Both the position numbers and the translations under genes were made by a program. The notes beneath the pieces were generated by a model, which saw only the letters and a program-made list of their open reading frames with translations, ran no database searches and had not been told where the DNA came from. Of a stretch of 5,821 nt of DNA, positions 1-5,592 are shown in pieces. Every line of letters starts with the position of its first letter. The first letter of the stretch is position 1. This DNA is from Accumulibacter sp031732815 (lineage in GTDB: Bacteria; Pseudomonadota; Gammaproteobacteria; Burkholderiales; Rhodocyclaceae). The stretch is from positions 1 through 5,821 of the forward strand of contig NZ_JAVMKF010000103.1 in NCBI RefSeq assembly GCF_031732815.1, written 5' to 3'.

Positions 1-55
1 CGCATCGGTTGCTGGGGAATTATGCGAATGGCGTCGGCTGACTGCGGTTTTTAGG
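1..55. other. Unassigned sequence beyond the hsdR break
   Basis: HsdR similarity stops at about position 56. The remaining 55 bases encode nothing recognisable; they could be the end of an insertion element or of a neighbouring gene. On the plus strand two frames end in stops here (tag at 52-54 and tga at 39-41), compatible with a gene entering from outside, but no family can be named. Confidence 0.4.
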
Positions 56-850
56 ATAAAGCGCCCGATCCTGCTCAGTGACCTGGCGGCCGACCACGGA
101 GGGCGCAGTGTCCTCGCGTACGCCCAGTTCCTGGAAGGCGATGTCGAACAATGACGCCTTTACGCGCTCCGGCAGCGGTTTCTCCAGCAAGGGCTGGAGC
201 ATGGCATCGGCAACCTCTTCCTTCCATTTCGACGAGAACCTGGCCGGCGTGCCGGTGGTGGCGTAGCGAGCGTCGTTCTTGTTCACGCCCAGCACCATCT
301 GCGCGTAGGTGAACAGGCGCGGAATGTGCGCGTCGTGCTGGTTGCGGATCATCTGCGAGATGGCCAGCTCGACTTCCACCTTCGGCGATTTGCACTCGAT
401 CACCGCGAAGGGGATACCGTTCACGAACAGCACGACATCGGGCCGCGCCGTGTCGTAGCTGCCGAGTTTTGGTCGATAGTGCTCGACGGAGAATTCGGTG
501 GTGACGTGATAGACGTTGTTCGCTGGATTGCTCCAATCCACATAGTTGAGCGTGAAGCTCTTCACGTCGCCCTCGATGGACTGCTCCAACGCCACGCCGA
601 GGGTCAGCAGGTCGTAGACGGCCTCATTGGTCTTCTGCAGGCCATCGCATTTCACGTTCTTCAGGCGCTGGATGGCACTCTGGATGTTCTCTCCGGAAAA
701 CAGCCAGGTCGCCGCCTTGTGCTGGATGCGGTTCTGCGCCTTCAACTGGCCGCGCAGGACTTCCTCCAGCAGCACGTTGCCGGCCCTGCCGCCGCGCGCG
801 GCCAGCGCCTCGTTGGGCGTCAGATGCTCGAAGCCAAGATTGACCAGCAC
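20..850 (-). pseudogene. hsdR: Type I R-M restriction subunit HsdR, fragment truncated at both ends
   Basis: The open frame encodes 276 residues counted from a GTG at 850, of which about 265 are HsdR N-terminal region. HsdR similarity in this frame appears to extend a few codons further upstream, to about 858 (ALQVL before VNLGFEHL). The nuclease core is present: RPDVVLFVNGIPFAVIECK (136-154), giving the PD-(D/E)XK residues D138, E152 and K154. The fragment then runs to VTEQDRALY (257-265); relatives continue SLCRPERLLEL into the helicase motor, but here unrelated residues (PKNRSQPTPFA) and a TAA follow. The Walker A and DEAD-type motifs and about 500-750 residues are lost. The usual first 10 or so residues and the natural start are lost too, and no Shine-Dalgarno precedes the GTG. 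Cleavage is not possible, since type I enzymes need ATP-driven translocation. Expression is doubtful. Confidence 0.9.
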
Positions 851-1407
851 TTGCAGTGCCCGAATCTGTTGATGACCGAATTGTCGTGCACGTCGAGACT
901 GCCCTTGTTGATGCGAAAAAGATATTGCGTCTTCGTTGTGTAATTCACGGCCAACGCCGGCCAGCAGGCAACCCCGTTATGGTCGAACATGAAACCCGAT
1001 GCATAGACTTTCTTGAATTCCCGGTAGATCGGTGTCCCTTCCACCATTTCGCGGATACCGGAAGAGATAATGAAGTGCTCAAGCCGTACGCCCTTGGACT
1101 TGGCGTAGGCATTGATCCGCTTGAACCAGTCCCGCACCCCGGGGAACAGCTCGATCTTTGCACCAAAGCTCTTGAATTCGGCCCGACGCACAGCGACCTT
1201 TGCCTTACCTGCTTCCTCCAGCATCAAGCGCATGTAGGCAAGGATTTGATCCATTTCGTGCTTCTCGGCAAGTTGCCCTGACTCCTTCCAGAATTCGCTG
1301 GGTTTGATATCAAGCGCCGGAATGAAGTCATATTCCTGCATATTGCCGGGCGCCAGCGTGCCGTCGAAGTCGTAGGAAATCGCCATCGGAATGAGTTTCT
1401 TAGCCAT
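820..1407 (-). pseudogene. HAD-family phosphatase, 3'-truncated by a deletion into hsdR
   Basis: The 195-residue frame begins as a haloacid dehalogenase superfamily hydrolase, a family seen near hsdS in some type I loci. Seen: motif I YDFDGTL (12-18; nucleophile D13 and D15), motif II FIISSG (112-117), and NYTTKTQYLFRINKG (155-169), where K159 or K168 could be the motif III lysine. Family similarity stops at DNSVINRF (175-182). The last 13 residues come from hsdR sequence read in the wrong frame. Motif IV (the GDG..D metal-binding segment) and roughly the last 90-110 residues are missing, so phosphatase activity is not expected. The start is secure: AAGGAG at 1420-1415 lies seven bases before the ATG, and the gene overlaps hsdS by 8 bases. 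The substrate is unknown. Losing the C-terminus would normally destabilise this fold. Confidence 0.85.
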
Positions 1408-2563
1408 GAGACTTCTCCTTGGATTTCGGTAATTTCACCCGCCATTGACCGGTGAGGAGTTTCTGCATCAGGCCGCGCTTCTGGGTCTTGAGCGCTTCCA
1501 GGTAATTGCCGAGAGTGGCAATTTCATCACGCAGTGCATTCAGGTAGAGGGCAATTGCGGCTTGCTTGGCCACGTCCGGCAGCGGAATTGCGAGACCCGC
1601 GAATTCGGTGAAGGACACGGTTTCGCGGACGCTGCCCTGGGCACTCTTCCTGATTCGCTCACATGCCTCGTGAGAATCCAGCCAGTGCAGGAAGTAGTCT
1701 GAATTAATCTTGGATTCGTCTACGCCGAACACCACATACATCGGGCTTAGCACGCCATCGTCCCAGCCATCCAGCCGGGCAATGGAGCCGACATTGATTC
1801 GGGAGGGGTTGTAGGCATATTGCCCGCGTCGCACCACTTTGTAGTTGGATAAGTCGGCGCTGGCGACCCGGCGCACGAATTGATCTTCAGGCAGGACGAA
1901 ACCCCGCGAGTTGGTCACGCTAAGTACACGAGCCGCGTTGCCGCCGTGATTGCGCTCGGAAACTACGTGGGCGAAGGACCCAACGTGGCTGCGCGGATGA
2001 TGGCCTCGGCTAATGGTGCGTGAAAGCTCATGACTGTAGTGACGTTCCTTTGCCGCGATCAGATTTTCTGTTATTCCGATGGCGCTCGACCATTCACGAA
2101 AAAGACGATTGATGGCCGCCTGCTCCGCCGCAGGCGGCAACACAATTGGAATTGACTGAAGTGCTGCTTTGTTCAGCTTGTATCGGCCAGCACCTTGACG
2201 AGTGAGATATGGCTTCAAGCTGCGATGCTTGAAGTAGTTGTAGAACCACTCTGCACTGCATCGCTCAGTTGTCTGGATTACATGAGCATGGTTATTGACG
2301 TTGAACTTTCCTGTCACGAGGATTGTTTGGGGTTTGTTCTCGACGTCCAGAAAGTGATCACCGTCCTCTCCGATAAGTGCATAGGTGCCGTCAAGACGAT
2401 AACCGTCAATGCTATCGAGGACGCCCGTAGGACCGTAGTAGGGATAATCGCCCTCCATGCCGGAGCGCTCTTCCCGAGAGATGGGAAGACGAAGGTCATT
2501 GCGAATGGCGCATGCATCGCCGACGGTTGAGTGTGACCAATATTCAGGCATGGAGGCTGTCAT
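1400..2563 (-). CDS. hsdS: Type I R-M specificity subunit HsdS
   Basis: The 387-residue product is the sequence-recognition subunit, which tethers HsdM and HsdR and sets the bipartite target. Seen: a first target-recognition domain (about 8-140, with PYYGPTGVLDSIDGY and DGTYALIGEDGDHF, a common TRD core), a first conserved helical spacer (about 145-182, AAEQAAINRLFREW), a second TRD (about 190-330, ending FAGLAIPLP), and a second spacer (about 333-375, KQAAIALYLNALRDEI followed by QKRGLMQKLLTGQWR). This is the normal half-repeat plan, slightly on the short side. The ATG at 2563 overlaps the rhuM stop and has GGGAG at 2576-2572; a second Met at residue 5 is less likely. The stop overlaps the HAD start by 8 bases. 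The TRD1 half is visibly AT-richer than hsdM, as expected for exchanged TRDs. The recognition site cannot be read from sequence. Confidence 0.95.
   Translation of the reverse strand: MTASMPEYWSHSTVGDACAIRNDLRLPISREERSGMEGDYPYYGPTGVLDSIDGYRLDGTYALIGEDGDHFLDVENKPQTILVTGKFNVNNHAHVIQTTERCSAEWFYNYFKHRSLKPYLTRQGAGRYKLNKAALQSIPIVLPPAAEQAAINRLFREWSSAIGITENLIAAKERHYSHELSRTISRGHHPRSHVGSFAHVVSERNHGGNAARVLSVTNSRGFVLPEDQFVRRVASADLSNYKVVRRGQYAYNPSRINVGSIARLDGWDDGVLSPMYVVFGVDESKINSDYFLHWLDSHEACERIRKSAQGSVRETVSFTEFAGLAIPLPDVAKQAAIALYLNALRDEIATLGNYLEALKTQKRGLMQKLLTGQWRVKLPKSKEKSHG
1415..1420 (-). promoter_or_regulatory. Ribosome binding site of the HAD gene
   Basis: A full AAGGAG lies seven bases before the ATG at 1407, inside the last codons of hsdS (Lys-Glu-Lys). 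It shows that the HAD gene was built for strong coupled translation although it is now truncated. Confidence 0.75.
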
Positions 2564-3549
2564 TTCTTTGTCTCCCGCCCTTTATCCCCAAGCATGCGCT
2601 CCATCTGTTCCAGCGCCGCGACTGCCTTCACCATCCGATCAAAATCCGACTCGAACAGCCGGTCCTGCACGCTGCGGTCGGTGGCCTCGATGAAGCGGCT
2701 CAGGCGGGTTTCCCAACCCTGCATGGTCATGGGAATTTTGCGCTGCGCCATGTCCTCGGCCACATCCAGATAGGCGTTGACCAAGCGGGAAAGTTGCGCG
2801 ATTTCGTGCTCGGTCAGGCAGTTCCTGGCCACCGCCAGGTCGAATTTCTGGATTTTGCCGAGCGGCGCGTCCTTCCGTGTGGTCAGCCCCATGTTCGCCT
2901 TTTCGCCATCGGCGCGGTGGTAGATGACCTCGGCAGCAGTCAGCCCGTGGATGGCCCAGTGCAGCTTGTTTTGCACGGTGGCGAAAAGGCGCTTGGTGGC
3001 CTGCGCCGTCACGTCGTAGTCGACTGCCGTGGCATAGATGTCGGTGATCTTCTGGTAGAACTTGCGCTGCGAGAGGCGAATCTCGCGGATGCGCTGAAGC
3101 TGCTCTTCGAAATACTGCTCGGTGAGGATGGCGCCGCCACGCTTGATGCGCTCGTCATCCATTGCACACGCCTTGATGGTGAACTGCTCGATGATGCCGG
3201 TGGCCCATTTGTGGAACTGCACCGCGCGCTCAGAGTTGACCGTGTAGCCCACGGCGATGATGGCGGGCAGTTTGTCGTGCTGGGTGTTGTAGCTCTTGCC
3301 GTCGGCGGCAGTTATCCGAAAATTTCGGATAACTGATTCGGCTTCGAGTTCGCTGTCGAAAAACACCTTTTTCAGGTGGTAGTTGATGGTTCGAACATCC
3401 ACGTCGTAGAGCTGGGCCAGCATCTTCCGGGACAGCCAAATGCTCTCGTCGGCATGAACGGCTTCCACGCCACCCTGGCCGCTGGCAGCGACAAAGGTCA
3501 GGTACTCCGCCGCCGAGGAGCGGACAATCGAGACTTCCTGCTTCTTCAT
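2560..3549 (-). CDS. rhuM: RhuM-family protein nested in the type I R-M operon
   Basis: The 329-residue product belongs to the RhuM family, first named from a Salmonella pathogenicity island. The molecular role is not established. Seen: a short-helix DNA-binding-like N-terminus (IWLSRKMLAQLYDVDVRTIN, 37-56), the family hallmark SVIRNFRITAADGKSY (72-87), VGYTVNSERAVQFHKWAT (100-117), and the C-terminal block VQDRLFESDFDR (294-305). Recalled relatives carry about 25 extra residues between ATDR (289-292) and VQDRLF, so a small in-frame deletion near 2672 is likely. The start is the ATG at 3549, not the longer open frame reaching 3768, because AAGGGGG (3561-3555) lies five bases upstream, family similarity begins here, and the upstream part overlaps the Bro-N remnant in another frame. 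The stop overlaps hsdS by 4 bases. A 27-bp palindrome lies in the hallmark codons. Confidence 0.85.
   Translation of the reverse strand: MKKQEVSIVRSSAAEYLTFVAASGQGGVEAVHADESIWLSRKMLAQLYDVDVRTINYHLKKVFFDSELEAESVIRNFRITAADGKSYNTQHDKLPAIIAVGYTVNSERAVQFHKWATGIIEQFTIKACAMDDERIKRGGAILTEQYFEEQLQRIREIRLSQRKFYQKITDIYATAVDYDVTAQATKRLFATVQNKLHWAIHGLTAAEVIYHRADGEKANMGLTTRKDAPLGKIQKFDLAVARNCLTEHEIAQLSRLVNAYLDVAEDMAQRKIPMTMQGWETRLSRFIEATDRSVQDRLFESDFDRMVKAVAALEQMERMLGDKGRETKK
3309..3335. repeat. 27-bp palindrome with perfect 13-bp arms inside rhuM
   Basis: CAGTTATCCGAAA (3309-3321) and TTTCGGATAACTG (3323-3335) are perfect inverted copies around a single central A. It lies wholly in coding sequence, over the codons for SVIRNFRITA, the most conserved RhuM motif. 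It could be an internal operator or cruciform, or a by-product of codon choice over a conserved peptide. Confidence 0.9.
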
Positions 3550-3554
3550 CAATG

Positions 3555-3561
3555 CCCCCTT
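3555..3561 (-). promoter_or_regulatory. Ribosome binding site that fixes the rhuM start
   Basis: AAGGGGG stands five bases before the ATG at 3549. It decides for the 329-residue RhuM over the longer open frame that begins at 3768. The site sits directly after the hairpin 3599-3563, so its access may depend on ribosomes finishing the Bro-N remnant (TGATG junction). Confidence 0.7.
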
Positions 3562-3562
3562 C

Positions 3563-3599
3563 GCCCGGATTCGAACCCAACTGTTCGAAAAATCCGGGC
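3563..3599 (-). repeat. Bulged hairpin just upstream of the rhuM ribosome binding site
   Basis: GCCCGGAT and TCGAAC (3563-3576) pair with GTTCGA and ATCCGGGC (3583-3588 and 3592-3599): 14 base pairs, a 3-base bulge (3589-3591) and the 6-base loop CCAACT. On the transcript it falls at the broken 3' end of the Bro-N remnant, directly before the rhuM Shine-Dalgarno. It could hold back rhuM translation unless ribosomes arrive from upstream, or it could mark the deletion breakpoint. No U-run follows, so it is not a terminator. Confidence 0.6.
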
Positions 3600-3862
3600 T
3601 TGTCCTTCGGCCTTGGCCGAGGGGTTGGGCTGGATGATGCGGAAAATTCCCTCGGTGTTGGCGCAATTCGCCTTTTGCTTGTCTCGCCGACGTAAATCCT
3701 TGACACAGCCTTCCGGCTGAACCGATTCGTGGAGCACCGCGACCACGTCGACGATAGCAATCCACCATTCGTCGTTGTGCCAGATGCGCCGGGTATTTCG
3801 TTCCTGAAATACGATGATTCGATCAGTCTCGCTGGCAGGAAGATTGGTCTTCGTCCTCTTAC

Positions 3863-5419
3863 TCATACGCCCAAATCCTTGAGGTATGCCTTCATCCTGA
3901 CCCGCACTTCGGCCAGTTCGCCTTCCAGTCGCTCGATTTCCCGTTCCACGGCGGCGACGTCGATTTCCTCTTCTTCCTCGAAGGTATCGACGTAGCGGGG
4001 GATGTTGAGGTTGAAGTCGTTTTCGGCAATCTCGTCCAGGGTGGCGACGCAGGCATACTTGTCGACCGGCTGGCGCGATTGGAAAGCGCCGAGGACTCGG
4101 GTCATGTGCGCTTCGAGCAGGGTGTTCTGGTTCTTGCCGGACTGGTAGTCGCGGCTGGCATCGATGAACAGCACGTTATGGCAGGCTTCGCGGGGGCCGC
4201 CTTTTTCCCGCGCCCGGTCGAAGACCAGGATGGCGACCGGGATCGAGGTGGTAGGGAAGAGGTTGCCGGGCAGGCCGATGACGGCATCGAGCAGGTTTTC
4301 CTCGATCAGGGCACGTCGGATGCGGCCCTCGGCGCCGCCCCGGAACAGCACGCCGTGCGGTACGACGACAGCGACGCGTCCTTCCTGCGGCAGGGCAACG
4401 CCGATCATATGGGAGATGAAGGCGTAGTCGCCCTTGGATTTGGGCGGCATGCCGCGCCAGAAGCGGCCGTAGCGGTCTGCCTCGACTTCCTGGCCGCCCC
4501 ATTTGTCCAGGCTGAACGGCGGGTTGGCGACGACCACGTTGAAGCGCATCAAACGGTCGTTCTCGACCAGCGCCGGGCTGTTGAGGGTATCGCCCCATTC
4601 GATGCGGGCAGCGTCCTTGCCATGCAGGAACATGTTCATGCGCGCCAGCGCCCAGGTACTGCCATTTACCTCTTGACCAAAGAGGGCGAAGTTGCGGCTG
4701 CCGGCCTGCTCGACCAACGCGGCGGCCTCGATCAACAGACCACCCGAACCGCAGCTCGGGTCACAGATGCGGTCGCCGGACTTCGGCGCGGCAAGTTGCG
4801 CCAACAGACGGGAAACCTGCTTGGGCGTGTAGAACTCACCGGCCTTCTTGCCAGCATCGGAAGCGAAGCGCTCGATCAGATAGATATAGGTGTTGCCGAT
4901 CACGTCCTCGGAAACGCGCGACGGGCGCAGGTCGAGCCTGGCGAAGTCGTTGAGCAGATTCTCCAGACGGCGGTTGCGATCCTTGGTCTTGCCGAGATTG
5001 GCTTCCGAATTGAAGTCGATGTTGCGAAACACGCCTTCGAGCTTGGCCTTGTTGGCCTCCTCAATGTGGTCAAGCACGATGTTGATCAATTCGCCGAGAT
5101 TGGCTTCCTTGCGGCGGTCGTAAATGGCATTGAAGCCGGCAAGGAAGCGCTCAGTCACTTTGCCTTCCTCGTCCTTGAACTCGACATAGGGCAGAAGGAA
5201 GCGCTCGCGCTCCAGCTTGCGGCGGATACGTTCCTCATTGTCGCCATGCTCGCGCTGGTATTCGGCGTAATGGTCGGCCCACAGGTCGCTGATGTACTTG
5301 AGGAACAGCATCACCAGGATGTAGTCCTTGTACTGGGCCGGATCGACAACGCCCCGGAAGGTGTCGCAGGCGGCCCATGCGGTACTGTTGACGTCCTGTT
5401 GTGTGATCTGGCCGGTCAT
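3863..5419 (-). CDS. hsdM: Type I R-M DNA methyltransferase subunit HsdM (N6-adenine)
   Basis: The 518-residue product is the modification subunit of a type I R-M enzyme, which transfers methyl from S-adenosylmethionine to N6 of adenine within the HsdS-specified site. Seen: an HsdM N-terminal helical region (about 8-160), the GEFYTP segment (194-199), SAM-binding motif I DPSCGSGG (220-227), catalytic motif IV NPPF (299-302) in the expected order, and an acidic, probably coiled-coil C-terminus (about 481-515) that normally contacts HsdS. The length is normal and no motif is missing. The ATG at 5419 has AAGGA at 5431-5427, seven bases upstream. It is the first gene of the operon, behind the promoter at 5663-5635. 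Its stop overlaps the next start by 4 bases (ATGA at 3866-3863). It looks intact and, with HsdS, probably active; activity is inferred. Confidence 0.97.
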   Translation of the reverse strand: MTGQITQQDVNSTAWAACDTFRGVVDPAQYKDYILVMLFLKYISDLWADHYAEYQREHGDNEERIRRKLERERFLLPYVEFKDEEGKVTERFLAGFNAIYDRRKEANLGELINIVLDHIEEANKAKLEGVFRNIDFNSEANLGKTKDRNRRLENLLNDFARLDLRPSRVSEDVIGNTYIYLIERFASDAGKKAGEFYTPKQVSRLLAQLAAPKSGDRICDPSCGSGGLLIEAAALVEQAGSRNFALFGQEVNGSTWALARMNMFLHGKDAARIEWGDTLNSPALVENDRLMRFNVVVANPPFSLDKWGGQEVEADRYGRFWRGMPPKSKGDYAFISHMIGVALPQEGRVAVVVPHGVLFRGGAEGRIRRALIEENLLDAVIGLPGNLFPTTSIPVAILVFDRAREKGGPREACHNVLFIDASRDYQSGKNQNTLLEAHMTRVLGAFQSRQPVDKYACVATLDEIAENDFNLNIPRYVDTFEEEEEIDVAAVEREIERLEGELAEVRVRMKAYLKDLGV

Positions 5420-5426
5420 CGTGTTT

Positions 5427-5431
5427 TCCTT
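5427..5431 (-). promoter_or_regulatory. Ribosome binding site of hsdM
   Basis: AAGGA on the minus strand stands seven bases before the ATG at 5419. It fixes the hsdM start. Confidence 0.7.
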
Positions 5432-5444
5432 GATCTTGTCGGTG

Positions 5445-5463
5445 CCGGGGGCCGAAGCCCCGG
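5445..5463 (-). promoter_or_regulatory. UUCG-capped hairpin in the hsdM leader
   Basis: The minus-strand transcript reads GGGGC-UUCG-GCCCC (5461-5448), extending outward by CCGG pairs with one bulged G. C(UUCG)G is an unusually stable tetraloop. No U-run follows, so it is not an intrinsic terminator. The stem ends about 13 bases before the hsdM Shine-Dalgarno, so it may insulate or tune hsdM translation, or protect the RNA 5' side. The structure is seen; the role is inferred. Confidence 0.55.
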
Positions 5464-5470
5464 GTGGGTG

Positions 5471-5566
5471 TTACTGATCGCCGCAGGGTGGATTGAAGCT
5501 GGCGCGAAGTTCGCGCTCGATCAGCATCCGCTGCTGTTTCCGCACGTAAAGCACGGCGACCGCCAA
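5471..5566 (-). CDS. Doubtful leader microORF (31 aa, TTG start)
   Basis: Within the predicted hsdM leader, a frame from TTG (5566) to TAA (5471) encodes LAVAVLYV followed by RKQQRMLIERELRAS and a short tail. A hydrophobic start followed by a charged helix looks protein-like. Only a G-rich stretch precedes the TTG, the hydrophobic part is too short for a firm membrane segment, and the family is unknown. It may be the end of a lost gene or chance. The rest of 5420-5592 holds only the hairpin and the hsdM ribosome binding site. Confidence 0.15.
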   Translation of the reverse strand: MAVAVLYVRKQQRMLIERELRASFNPPCGDQ

Positions 5567-5592
5567 CCCACCCCGCTCTTATTCAGCAAGTC

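Larger units (their letters stand above)
3549..3866 (-). pseudogene. Bro-N / DinD-like gene remnant, internally deleted and truncated
   Basis: The 105-residue product starts as a Bro-N domain (about 17-62: IVFQERNTRRIWHNDEWW, then VDVVAVL, then KDLRRRD). This is the domain of phage antirepressors and of DNA-damage-inducible protein D (DinD). The block NCANTEGIFRIIQ (67-79) and the pattern around PSAKAE (82-87) also belong to that family. In recalled relatives about 25-30 residues separate DLRRRD from NCANTEG; here there are three (KQK, then A), so an in-frame internal deletion near 3684-3670 is likely. After a blurred VGFES (96-100), where relatives have VGYER, the reading frame ends; full-length relatives are about 270-300 residues, so the C-terminal half is gone. 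The start overlaps hsdM by 4 bases and has AAGGA about 9 bases upstream. The stop overlaps the rhuM start (TGATG). The peptide may still be made, and its translation may matter for coupling to rhuM. Function unknown. Confidence 0.75.

Noticed and set aside
326..943. Plus-strand 205-codon open frame over the hsdR fragment
   Set aside because: It is antisense to recognisable HsdR sequence including RPDVVLFVNG and IECK, and crosses the deletion junction.
2512..3336. Plus-strand 274-codon open frame across rhuM and the hsdS start
   Set aside because: It is antisense to two coding genes with clear family motifs and its product is unrecognisable.
3564..3580. tRNA-like T-arm, GGTTCGAATCC on the minus strand
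   Set aside because: The T-stem has a mismatch and wobble pairs, and no anticodon, D or acceptor arms fit around it. It is better explained as part of the bulged hairpin.
3607..3620. TCGGCC-TT-GGCCGA inverted repeat as a regulatory hairpin
   Set aside because: It encodes the conserved Ser-Ala-Lys-Ala-Glu of the Bro-N remnant; pairing is short with a 2-base loop and no U-run.
3550..3768. N-terminal extension of RhuM by 73 codons
   Set aside because: The extension overlaps the Bro-N remnant in another frame, has no family similarity, and a strong ribosome binding site supports the start at 3549.
5445..5463. GC-rich hairpin as an intrinsic terminator
   Set aside because: No T-run follows on either strand.
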